NCBI RefSeq assembly: GCF_018691265.1
Contig: NW_024881313.1
Location: 38,495,518 to 38,559,517, forward strand
Direction of reading: 5' to 3'
DNA length: 64,000 nucleotides
DNA from: Tyto alba
Taxonomy: Eukaryota; Chordata; Aves; Strigiformes; Tytonidae
The notes under the pieces are model-generated. The model was not told where the DNA came from. It saw only the letters and a program-made list of their open reading frames with translations, and did no database searches. Below are positions 34,613 to 45,299 of the stretch, one piece after another; positions within the stretch are counted from its first letter, which is position 1, and every line of letters begins with the position of its first letter. The position numbers and the translations under genes were made by a program.

Positions 34613-35343
34613 AAATTGGAAGTTCAAGATTGAAGTCATCTTGTTTTATTGGTAAATATCAAGATTAAAAGGTCTGGGCAGTAAAGAAGTGGACTCACTG
34701 GCCTACTGATTTTCCAGGTGAGAAAGACAACTGAAACAACTTCCCTGTGTCCTATGCTAAGATTGGAAATAAAGTTTCCCTCTGTTCCAAGGGAAGTTTG
34801 CAGATGAATTTGACTGAGGATTATGAAATATTCTTGCACTACAGTACACAATATTCTGCAATACCAGAATACAAATCTACATGATCCTTGGGTCAGAGTT
34901 ATATAGAAAAATTGCATTGAATCATGTTTTATTTGCATTATTTAAAGTTATCTGTCAAATCCTAATGTAACTTGAAATCTAAGATCGCTCTTAGGATGAA
35001 TTTTCCTGCTACTCCATCTCTCTAGGCTCAAGTCAAAAAATAAGTAAAAGAGAACAAAAAATGCAAGCATGTAGCATTCTTCAGCCTTCAACGTGGTACA
35101 AATCAGTATAGCTGTGCACCACAAGAGCAAGGAGAAGAAAATAAGGAAAATGTTAGTATAATCAATGGAACTACAATTCTAGTTAGAATTAGATAAAAAT
35201 CACTATAAAAAAGAGGAAATTACATTACTGACAGAATTAATGATGGCAAGATTAGAGAAAAAACCCATTGTGTGTCAGTGCTGAGGCTTCCAGAGGAGAC
35301 AGGAAACACACCACACAAAAAGTTCTCATTTTTGTTTTCTTAC

Positions 35344-35607
35344 CATGCACTGTCAGTGCTGCTGTGGTCTTCTCGCCTCCACACACACAAGTATACTCCC
35401 CAGCATCCTTGACTTCTAAAGCATGGATCAGCAGTTGTGCTGTAGTACCTTCCTGTCTCATAGTATATTTTTCACTTGATTTGAGCACTTTGTGTTTCTT
35501 TTTCCACTCCACAGAGGCAGCCTTAGAGAGCTCACATTGTAGTGTGGCTGTTCCACCTTCTGTGGCTTCTTCATTCTTCATTTCTTTCTTGAAGTGTGCA
35601 GGCAAGG
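35344..35607 (-). CDS. OBSCN: OBSCN Ig domain 22
   Basis: 264 bp, 88 residues. Begins LPAHFKKEMKNEEATEGG; LQCELSKAASVEWKKK and GEYTCVCGGEKTTA. WKKKHK replaces the usual W(R/K)KG turn, losing the glycine. Acceptor cctcag, donor gtaaga. It lies downstream (right) of a 4.6 kb repeat-filled intron separating it from domain 23. Confidence 0.94.
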
Positions 35608-36394
35608 CTGAGGAGTTCAAAATGAGCAGAATGTATGACCATGGCAGCTATCCAAGTAACTATTTATCTGTGGTCTGTCAACCACACGTGACAAGCAAAG
35701 CCTTCCCTAATCAAATACGATTGATAACCACTTGTGGGAATATGTGATGGTGATTTTGGAAAGCTGGAGAACACTGGTATGGCCTATGGCATGAAATAGA
35801 GAACCACGCCAGTCTCAACTTCAGTCTCTGCAAGACTGAGCTCTACCTTACTCTCGGTATTGCCTGGTAAAATGGAAAATAAAGCCCAACTGGAGTGTAT
35901 AAGTCCTATTGTATTGCAAATCATCACTGAAAACGTTCATAAATTAAACTATATGGGAGGTATCAATCTCATTTTTCCATGCAATTTCTCCTCAGGTAAC
36001 GATCCAGCAGAACTTGAGCGTCAAATTATTCTGAAACACTAAAACTGTATGAAAAACATCTCAAACAAATTGTAATATTCTCAACTTTAGGATTGTAAGG
36101 TCTTGACAACCAACATTACAATAGTGTGATTTTTCTTTTTTAGCGACTACTACTGAACACGTGCCTTAAAGTAGTAAGATGGAACCAAGATGAATATATG
36201 AAATTTTTGCAACGAACACCTGATCAGTGCCTGATACTGACCAGTGTATTCAAGCATTTATGCCCATATCCAATCACATGTTGCTAAATTCATCAGAAAC
36301 GGGGCTGAAATTTCAAAGCTGATACCACCATGGTCTTAAAAAACAACTGGTTGAAAATAATCCACTTAATTTGCTACTTTTTTTTTTTTTTTAC

Positions 36395-36661
36395 CATTCA
36401 CTTTGAGCGCAGCAGTAGTTTTCTGATCTCCACAACAACATGTGTAATCTCCAGCATCTGTCAGATCTAAATCACGGATCACCAGCTCAGCAGTTGTGGC
36501 CTCGCACTTCATGGTGAACTTGTCATTTGCCTCCAGGGCTCTGTCTCCTTTCCTCCATTCCACAGCAGCTGCGGGCTTGTTCAGTTCACAGCAGAAAGTG
36601 GCCGTGCCTTTTTCTGTGGCTTCCACATTCTTCAGCTCTTTTTTAAAATGTGGAGGAAGGG
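36395..36661 (-). CDS. OBSCN: OBSCN Ig domain 21
   Basis: 267 bp, 89 residues. Begins LPPHFKKELKNVEATEKG; FCCELNKPAAAVEWRKGD and GDYTCCCGDQKTTA. It has doubled cysteines in both the B strand (FCC) and the F strand (TCCCG), the most cysteine-rich of the CVCG block. The donor gtaaaa opens into a run of about 15 As in transcript sense. Acceptor cttcag. Confidence 0.94.
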
Positions 36662-37408
36662 CTGAAGATCACAGGTGAAGAGAGAGCACTTTAGAACAGG
36701 AAATACTGAATCCTGATGGCTCCACTGGATTAAAACCCTTTAATCACTAAAAGCTTTAGAATATGCAGTACTTGAGAGGCAAATGAAGATTTCAGGGGCA
36801 TCCCTGCCTTATGGTTTGCAACATACCACATTCAGCATGTCACAACTGGTTTGGAAATTAGTGTTGTAAAACTATAATTTCAGTACTGGAAGGTATGCTT
36901 TAAGGGTATTTTAAGATATAACAACAGAAAGCTGATTCCAATATTTCAAGGAACTATGTACAGCTCTGTCTTAAGATCAGATGAAGAGCTAAAATGAACA
37001 CTATGTTATTTAAAATTCCAGGCTGCAGTGTATCATTCTCACCTGCCTTTTCTACTTGTTATCATAACAGAGCACCTTTCAATTCCATTCAAAAAAAACA
37101 AGTGAAGTCTCATTGCAACGCCTAAATAAATTAATTAATGGAAATACTGCAAGTGTTATTTACAACTTCATCGAGGTCTTCATTATCGGCTTCTAGATTC
37201 CACTAACATGAAAGAACAGGGACAGAAAAAACTGTATGGTGCTATTTCTCAATCTTAAGAGAAGGACTTTTGGTAGAAGATATTCCCAGTAGTTGATACA
37301 GTTATCATAATGATTTAAATTAATAGATGCGATCAGGACCAGTTTGTGGTCCTGCATGAGATCACAGGTGGCAAAGCAGAAAATCCCTATTAAATCTATG
37401 TATTTTAC

Positions 37409-37672
37409 CATGCACTGTCAGGGATGCAGTAGTCATCTTGTCTCCGCACACGCATGTGTAATTTCCCGCATCTTGCTCCTCCAGGCTATGGACTGTCAGC
37501 TCAGCAATGGTATCCTTCAGTCTCATTTTGTACTTCTCACTAGGCTTGAGCACCTTTTGCCCTTTCCTCCACTCCACCGGAGTGGGTTTAGTTAGCTCAC
37601 ACTGCAGAAGGGCAGTCCCGTTTTCTGTGGCTTCAATATTGACAAGTTCTTTTTTGAACAGTGCAGGCAAAG
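37409..37672 (-). CDS. OBSCN: OBSCN Ig domain 20
   Basis: 264 bp, 88 residues. Begins LPALFKKELVNIEATENG; LQCELTKPTPVEWRKG and GNYTCVCGDKMTTA. KPSEKYKMRLKDTIAEL is close to domain 23 (KPSEKYKMRQKDVTAEL), suggesting these two exons are near paralogues. Acceptor cccatag, donor gtaaaa. Confidence 0.94.
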
Positions 37673-38906
37673 CTATGGGATGTAATATAAAGAGAGAGGA
37701 CATCAGAACCATTAACCAGGCCTTGAGGAACTTAGGACTAGTTCCTGAGGCCCGTCCTTCCATATTACAGGAAAACAAATCATATAATCTTGAAATCTGC
37801 ATCTGTTAGAAAACTACTCCAGGATCACACAGGGAAAAATGCCACTATGACCTGCTTCTAACATTGACTTATGCAGCATGCTCACTCCAGTAGTCCTCTC
37901 TACCTATTTTGGCCTGAAATCAACTATCTGGAATATTAATGACTTGACTTTTGATTAAAAGTCATTTCCCTGGACAACAGAGCTGCTAGCTGGAGACCTC
38001 TGCCTTTCCTGACACCATAATTTATCTTTCCGGTTCAGAAAAACAAAATTAATAATATAACTTCAGGTGTTCATTTACACCATAACTTCCAAGGACACAG
38101 TGGCTCTAATATCAATAATACAGGGGGTTTTAAGCAACATTCTACAAGTTGTCTTGTGGTATGTCACTAAAATAAAAAGGAAGTGACTTGCACAAGGAAG
38201 AAAGTGCCAGCTCAGAGGGGAGGAACAGAGGTACCTCCATCTGGGAGAAAGAAGACGAAGTAAAAGCATGTAGAAAATCTGAGAGAAAAGTGTTTTACTT
38301 CCACAATTTTGCCCCTGTCCTCAGAAGCATCATATCCTTAAGATATACCTCAAATAAAAACTATTTTTTCATCTATTGGAACTGTATTTGAACTCCCTAA
38401 ATTAGGACCTACAGAATAATGGTTTGGGATTTTTTTTTTTTTTCTTTCCAAAGTACCATTTCCGTGGCAGAATATAACACAGTCCAGCAAAAGAGGAGGA
38501 CAGTTGTTAATTTCTGAATGGAAAAACCTCTCACTAACTGACCTCAGCAGTTTTAAAGAACTTTCCTTCAAGTTAAGCACCAAAATCCACTGATGTCAGT
38601 GAGACAAAAGGATAAAAACTCTAAGAATAATCTTGCTGCTGGAGGTCTGATCACTCTTGGCCTTATATACAGGTGCCTTTTTCATGTTTAAAAAGTGAAG
38701 ACTAAGATGAGAAATTCTCACAACTCTTCTTTGCTATAAAGCCATTAGTTTCAAACTAACAGACAGTGGGAGATGGAATGAAACACAGCCAGCCAACCAA
38801 GAAAATGCCTCAGAATCAAAACATCAAAGCAAGTGGGAAAGAAACCTCTCAGAGAAAAAGGATCTCCTTGAGACACTGTTATCAAAATGGAGAATGGCTT
38901 CTTTAC
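37673..38906. other. Intron between Ig 19 and Ig 20
   Basis: 1.2 kb with no recognised exon or mobile element; a 15-T run near 38431. Confidence 0.55.
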
Positions 38907-39173
38907 CATGGACTGTCAAGACGGCTGAGGTCTTCTGGTCTCCACACACACAGGTATATTCTCCTGTATCTTCTACCTCCAGATCTCGGATCAGCAGCTC
39001 TGCAGCAGTATCTTCTTGTCTCATCCTATACTTATCGCTTGGTTTGAGTGTCTTGTCCCCTTTTTTCCACTCCACTGGGACACCGACCTTGCTCAGCTCG
39101 CAGTGCAGAGTGGCTGTTGCACCATCTGTGGCTTCTCTGTTCTTCAATCCTTCTTTGAAAAATGCGGGCAAAG
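38907..39173 (-). CDS. OBSCN: OBSCN Ig domain 19
   Basis: 267 bp, 89 residues. Begins LPAFFKEGLKNREATDGA; LHCELSKVGVPVEWKKGD and GEYTCVCGDQKTSA. Acceptor cttcag, donor gtaaag. Standard CVCG-class Ig; it has one residue more in the B-C loop than the 88-residue members. Confidence 0.94.
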
Positions 39174-40236
39174 CTGAAGGACAGCAAATGAGCAGTGAGA
39201 TGTAATGCTCCAGAGAGTAACATTAAATGTCGATGTTTAATTTTCATTCTCCCTCTTAACTTGAACTGATTTATCAATACAAGAACATAGATTCTCAATG
39301 GTCTCCATGAATCAATTTGAGGAAAAAAATGTCATCACCAGGAAAGGATTCAGTGCTTGCAGTAACCCATAGAGGTAATTTACACGTACTCAGAATCACA
39401 AATCAGTACAAACAGAAATAGATAACCCAATTTCTTTCCTGTGAAATTTCAAGTAAAAAGAATAAATACTAATTTGAAATTTCTGAAGAAATATTGGTTC
39501 CCTTATATGACTTTTTAAACCATAATAGGAGGATGTTTGGTATGTTTGAACATACTTAAGCAAACAGAAAGATATTGTACATTAAAAAGAAAATGAAACA
39601 CTGGAGTTTCATTCTAAATGTCAGTTTAAAATAAACAATTTCATTTCAATACATGGTGGGAAAAGAAACATTTTCATCTGAACTGACATATCCTTTCAAA
39701 CAAGTCAGTTGCAGTAAAAGTCAAAGTTCTCCCTGAGAATGGTTGTTCTTTAGAAGGTTTAGGCTTGCTTTACACAGGACAGTAACTGAATGCAATTACA
39801 ACTGTCCTGTACTTCTAAAAGCACCTTGTTGTCCTAGCAATGGAGTATGGGAATAAGTTTCCATGGAATAATCTAACCTTTGGAAATTTTATGAAACTTT
39901 AAAATCCCGAAGTCATAATCTCTTTGAGGTAACACATTTTGATGGGCTTGAGCGTAATGGGGAGTCTAATACAGGAAAAAACAAAGTGGTGGACCCTAAT
40001 TAAAACAGTAGCAGCAGCCCTGGTTGCCTATACTCTGAGCTTGTACACTGATACCCCCCCTTGTGCCATGGACCCCGGCTGCACAAGCACCAGTGAGACC
40101 ACTTCACTGGTGTCAGTGAGCAGCAGGTAAGGGTCTGGCAGAAGGAAGGAGGTGGTAGGGTAACCAGGTATCTGTCCAAATGAACAGAGAAAACAAGATA
40201 GCTCTTTTAGTACATGTCTTGTTTTGTTTGGTTTAC
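39174..40236. other. Intron between Ig 18 and Ig 19
   Basis: 1.1 kb, AT-rich, nothing recognised. Confidence 0.55.
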
Positions 40237-40503
40237 CATGTACTGTTAAAACTGCCATAGTCTGCTGGTCTCCGCACACGCAGGAATAATTTCCAGCATC
40301 CGTCGTGTCTAGATTTTGGATTATAAGCTCAGCAACGACACCTTCGCGTTTCATTTTGTATTTGTCGCTTGATTTGAGGGTCTTGAATCCCTTCTTCCAC
40401 TCCACGTTAGCAGCAGCCTTGTTCAGCTCACAGTGCAGACAGACATTTTTACCTTCTGTGGCTTCTTCATCTGTCAGTTCTTTGGTGAAAAGAGCAGGCA
40501 GGA
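40237..40503 (-). CDS. OBSCN: OBSCN Ig domain 18
   Basis: 267 bp, 89 residues. Begins LPALFTKELTDEEATEGK; LHCELNKAAANVEWKKG and GNYSCVCGDQQTMA. An additional Cys stands just before the B strand (NVCLHC). Acceptor ctgcag, donor gtaaac. Confidence 0.94.
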
Positions 40504-41428
40504 CTGCAGAGTAAATGCAATACGGACACGGAATCAAAGCTGAGAAAGCCTGACCCATGATCTACTTGCTCTCTCCTCTTATCCCCCTGAACCTGCACAT
40601 CACTGAAGCCACAAGACCTTCTTCACAATCCAGAGTTTTGTTCCAATCTCTAACATTTCAAAAGTGATTTCAGTCTGATCTTTAATTTTTTGTCCTCACA
40701 CTTCAGAACTTGCTTTAAAAGCAAGCCTGTCGATCTGCAAACTTAGTCAACAAGCCATCTATCTTTTACTTTATACACCATAAAATCAAAGGGTTAAATT
40801 AGCGGCCCTATTTCAATATGCGACCGAGAGCGTTTTGTTTCCCTTGAAAAAAAACAGCAGTTCTACAGAAGCACCCGATTCATGGCACTGCCTGTATTTT
40901 TACAGAGACCCTTAAAACAGAGCAGTTACAAACAAACTGTCGGCTTGCCGCAGAGATAAAGTATAAGTTTTGGAAAAGGTAAACCAAAACTGGCAAAAAA
41001 GGTCTGGGAATAGCAGGATCGTAAAAAGGATATTTTCCATTAAGATAGTCCTTGACAAAAACTTGTTCCTCTTAGGAGCAACAAGCGTAACAGCCTAATT
41101 TACAAAAAGTAAATATTATTCCCACTTTTATGTCAGTCCTTATGGGAAAACTTTTAAACAAGAAGCTACACCGGACTATGGAGATTGTCTTGAGCTGGGG
41201 ACCTGTACTCCACTTCCCATTTGAATATAGCACCTAGGAGGGTAATCAGCACATCAAGAGGGCATCAGGTGAAAGGAGAGAAAGAGAAAGAAAACAGGAT
41301 AGAAAAATTAAATCAACAAGGGAGAGGATAGAAAGTATACAGGGACCAGATGAAACAGGAGAAAAAGAGGAAGAGATCTTGGAATTATACAGGTTTACTT
41401 GGAGCACATGCTGAGGATTTCTTTTTAC

Positions 41429-41692
41429 CATTTACTGTCAAAGCAGCCGTAGTTTGTTGATCTCCACACACACAGCTGTAATCACCAGCGTCTGCCAAAT
41501 CCAGATCTCGGATCATCAGCTCTGCAAAGGGACCTTCCTGCTCTATTTTGTATTTTTCACTTGGCTTGAGGACCTTATTCCCCTTTCTCCACTCGACCGG
41601 GGCCGATTTGCTCAGTTTACAATGCAAAGTGACTGCCTCCCCCTCTGTAGCTTCTTTGTTCAACACTTCTTCTTGGAAGAGGATAGGCAAGG
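41429..41692 (-). CDS. OBSCN: OBSCN Ig domain 17
   Basis: 264 bp, 88 residues. Begins LPILFQEEVLNKEATEGE; LHCKLSKSAPVEWRKG and GDYSCVCGDQQTTA. A typical obscurin array Ig with both conserved cysteines plus the extra CVC cysteine. Acceptor cttcag, donor gtaaaa. Confidence 0.94.
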
Positions 41693-42076
41693 CTGAAGGA
41701 TGCAATATCAACAGAGAAGGGATGAGCACTAGATCTAGACAAACTGGACTCTGCTGTGAGTTACTGGGCTGCAGTGAACGTATTTAACCAAAAATGCCCT
41801 ACTGTTAGGTGCATACAGTTGAAAAGGGGGGGTAAAACCTCCTACAGTAGAGATAAATAAATTAGATAAAACAATATACAACATAGCTATTCTATCTCAA
41901 AGCAAAAAAAAAAAAAAAGCACAAGGGAATATTTTCTAATAGGGTGACTCATTGACACCAGAGCTGCAAACATGAAACCTTTGAGAAGTCACACTGACAA
42001 AGCTTTGAATGACCAGCAAATGCTGTCAAACATCCTACGTTTGGGGCTTAATGAGAAACACAGGTAGAACGGTTAC

Positions 42077-42343
42077 CATTCACTCTCAAGGCAGCTGTTG
42101 TCTTCTGGTCTCCACATATGCATGTATAGCTCCCAGCATCCATCAGGTCTAGGTCCTGGATAACCAGCTCAACAAAACGCCCTTCCCGTCTCATTTTGTA
42201 TTTTCCATTTGGCACCAACACCTTCCCGTCCTTCCTCCACTCGACCGAGCCCACCGCCTGGCTCAGCTCACACTGCAATGTGGCCGTCCCGCTCTCGGTG
42301 GCTTCCTCGTTCTTCAGCTCTTTCTTGAAACGGATTGGCAGGG
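42077..42343 (-). CDS. OBSCN: OBSCN Ig domain 16
   Basis: 267 bp, 89 residues. Begins LPIRFKKELKNEEATESG; LQCELSQAVGSVEWRKDG and GSYTCICGDQKTTA. CVCG is CICG here. Acceptor tctcag, donor gtaacc. The coding sequence is more GC-rich than the neighbouring introns, with several CpGs in the C-strand region. Confidence 0.93.
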
Positions 42344-42482
42344 CTGAGAGATGCAGAATGAAAAGGGATTGCAACCCAAGGCCCTGCCCAGGTCTCTGGT
42401 CAGAGGCTGAATTGTGATTTATCGTATGACTATCTAAGACTTATCCCAACATCCTCATCCTTAAACACATCCTCACATCCTG

Positions 42483-42483
<1 letters not shown>

Positions 42484-42520
<37 letters not shown>
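42484..42520. repeat. Poly-T tract (37 bases)
   Basis: Unbroken T run on the plus strand in the intron between Ig 15 and Ig 16; no retroelement body recognised beside it. Confidence 0.92.
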
Positions 42521-42524
<4 letters not shown>

Positions 42525-42833
42525 GCTGGTAGAAAAAAAAACTCTAGAAAATTGTTCTGCCGGAATCAAAGTATGCGTGATCTTGACTGGGATCATGCAT
42601 ACAAATGACAAACTTATCCTCATCATTAAAGGAGATGAACTTTCCTTAACAGAAAATCCCAAGGAATCTTATGTTTCCATACTAATACAGGAAAACAAAC
42701 ATGCATGTCAGCACCCTTTGCTCGAGGAAAGACGAGAAGACAACACAACACATTCACACACACCCCATTGGGCATAATGAATGCTGATCGTGGGTGCAGA
42801 TTGGGGAAAGGAGTGACATGGCAACATGAAAAA

Positions 42834-42910
42834 GTGGAAGGATGAAAACAGTGGAAGGACGAAAACAGTGGAAGGATGAAAAAAGTGGAAGGATGAAAAC
42901 AGTGGAAGCA
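42834..42910. repeat. 17-bp minisatellite, about 4.5 copies
   Basis: GTGGAAGG starts at 42834, 42851, 42868, 42885 and 42902, an exact 17-bp period; the unit is GTGGAAGGATGAAAACA with single-base variants. Intronic, between Ig 15 and Ig 16. Confidence 0.9.
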
Positions 42911-43009
42911 GGACATAAAGGTAGGTGTTGCAAGGGAATATACAGAAAGGAAAAAGGAAGAGATAGACAAAAATGTTCCAGAGTTTCACGGTTATTTCTG
43001 ACTTTTTAC

Positions 43010-43273
43010 CATTCACTGATAAGGCTGCTGTGGTTTTTTGATTCCCCACTACACATGTATAGTCTCCAGCATCCTTTGGGTCCAGGTCATGGATCAGTAG
43101 CTCAGCCACCGTGCCCTCCTGCCTCATCCTGTACTTGTTACTTGGTCGGAGAAGAGTATGCCCCTTCCTCCACTCCACGGGGGCCTCTCTGCTCAGCTGG
43201 CACCGTAGGGTGGCTGTCCCACCTTCCACAGCTTCCATGTTCTTCAGCTCTTCTTTGATGAGCACAGAGACAG
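43010..43273 (-). CDS. OBSCN: OBSCN Ig domain 15
   Basis: 264 bp, 88 residues. Begins VSVLIKEELKNMEAVEGG; LRCQLSREAPVEWRKG and GDYTCVVGNQKTTA. First of the CVCG-type block, but its second signature Cys is Val (TCVVG). Acceptor cctcag, donor gtaaaa. A 17-bp minisatellite lies about 100 bp downstream in the intron. Confidence 0.93.
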
Positions 43274-43886
43274 CTGAGGAATGAAGCATTCCCATTTTAA
43301 TTTAGAAGCATCATTACCAACTGGTGACCTCATGAGAGACATAAAACCAAACCAAATTCTCTTGGCACAGCTAATAAGCTCTGACCTACCTGCATTTCCA
43401 GAACTCTACCTGCATTTACAATAACACACCATGAGTTTAGGAGGAAATAAAATCAAAAAAATTATTTCCCAATAATCAGAATATCAAGATGATTATCCTT
43501 CTGATTCCCAAATACTGATGGTTTCAGGCGCGTAAAAACTTGCTGAGAAGGTGCAGAAGAGAATTACATATTCTTTAACAAAATGGGTAGCTGAGGCCCT
43601 CCTTACCTTCCAGCTTAGGGCTCAGACAAGTGCCTCTGTCCAGAGAGAAAGCAGAACAGTTATTTCAGAGGCAAGGAAAGATATCTTGTTTTCAGGTATA
43701 TTTGATTGCTATGTTTTAACATGAAATTATTGTCCTAGAAAACAGAGAACGTAATGGACCCAGACAGCAGAGCTGCCTTTTGTTTTTACTGATCCATTTT
43801 TTCTGAACGTTCACTATAAATGTGCAGGAGCTAGCAGGACCACGGCAAGAACAACAAATCGTCACAAGCAGGTGTCTTATTCCTAC

Positions 43887-44153
43887 CATGGATTTTGACT
43901 TGGGCCGTGGTCTGCTGGTCTCCGGTGTCGCAGGTGTATCTTCCTGCATCTCCTGGCTCAACATTATGAATCACCAGCTCTGCCACGGTCCCCTTCTGCT
44001 TCATTTCATATTTGGCACTTGGGCGGAGCGTGGCTTCTCCCTTCTTCCACACCACGGTGGCATCAGCTTTTGTGAGTTCACAGCGCAAGGAGACAGATTT
44101 CCCCTCTTCCATTTCCGTGTTCTCCAGGGCTTGTTTAAAAAGGACAGGCACAG
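43887..44153 (-). CDS. OBSCN: OBSCN Ig domain 14
   Basis: 267 bp, 89 residues. Begins VPVLFKQALENTEMEEGK; LRCELTKADATVVWKKGE and GRYTCDTGDQQTTA. The CDTGDQQ signature groups it with domains 30-32 rather than with the CVCG block that follows. Acceptor ttctag, donor gtagga. Confidence 0.93.
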
Positions 44154-45032
44154 CTAGAACACAGAACCAGGGATTAGGACATGCTCTCTTGACCTGCTGT
44201 ACAAGTGCCCCGTGATAGCTGCCACCTCTTAAAACCAGGCCTTTTCTGAATGAGCAGAGCAGCCCTAGATCCACCCTTGGCTGTGTGGCATCAAAGTGAT
44301 TCTGCTTGGAAACAAGAAGAAACCTCTAAATCTCTCCCTCAGGTGTTATCATCTCACTGTGGATTCCTAGGAGTATGGGGGAAGTTTCTCTCATCTTTAA
44401 TAAGAACCCCTTCAGAGTCCTCTGGGAATCCTCTCCTGAAAAATTCCCTGATGCTGCAGGGCTCCAAGACAATATTCATGCCCTATATCTCTCCCACCTC
44501 ATGCTCCAGATATACATACTACTTTTGTTATACTATTAAAGGTACTGTATTTGTTTAAGGGCATTGGAGAGTGCAGATGGCATCTGTGCGCCTTTAAAAA
44601 GGATATTTGGGGGAGTTTGGGCATCTAAACATTAATCACTTGGCCACCTTCAATTTGCCAGGGACTGGATTTATGCTTTCATGTTCTTGTGCTCCAGTGC
44701 TCCTGGTCTCCATCTCTAAATTCAGTCTTAATCGAAGTCACGTAAAATAGCTGATAGGTCAGGAACTATGGCATGTAGGGTATAGAAAACGAACCATCTG
44801 TATTTGTTTATTTTCTGCTCAATGGGAAGTTATAGATTTAAAGTCTCACATAATGTGAGATTACATAAATTAAATATATACAGGTGCTTACAAGTATGTA
44901 ATTTTACCATTAAATTTTATGTATTAATTTGTAAATGAACTGCCACAAAGTGCTGTGTGCTGGGTTTTTTTAATAAAAAGTCTATTAAGCAATGCATTAA
45001 GAAAGCGTGGCAACATATCTAACTCTGCCTAC

Positions 45033-45299
45033 CATTTACTTTCACCTGAGCAGTGGTCTTCAGTTCCCCAGTGCTGCAGGTGTAGTCTCCAGAGTCTATC
45101 GATTTGACATCTCGAATAATAAGCTCTGCCACAGTACCATGTTGCTTAAATTCATACTTCTCGCTGGCATAGAGAACAGTGTCTCCTTTCATCCATTTCA
45201 CTGGGGTATCGGGTTTGCTGAGCTCACAGGTCAGCTTGACTTGTTTTCCTTCTTTAGCTTCTTCATTTTGGAGCTCTTGCCTGAAAAGAACTGGTATTT
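45033..45299 (-). CDS. OBSCN: OBSCN Ig domain 13
   Basis: 267 bp, 89 residues. Begins IPVLFRQELQNEEAKEGK; LTCELSKPDTPVKWMKGD and GDYTCSTGELKTTA. It is the first domain with the LFxxELxNEE start typical of the central array. The acceptor is preceded in transcript sense by a pure run of about 25 Ts then ccccag, an extreme polypyrimidine tract. Donor gtaggc. Confidence 0.93.

Larger units (their letters stand above)
30715..35343. other. 4.6 kb intron between Ig 22 and Ig 23
   Basis: The longest intron in the window. It holds a solo LTR (30765-31335) and an old CR1 (about 33430-34612). The part from 31341 to 33430 is AT-rich and unrecognised apart from A-runs near 32684 and 33069. No intact Ig exon is present. 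Confidence 0.65.

Noticed and set aside
44685..44710. GTGCTCCAGTGCTCCTGGTCTCC, similar to the G-strand region of array exons
   Set aside because: Isolated short match with no neighbouring Ig signal.
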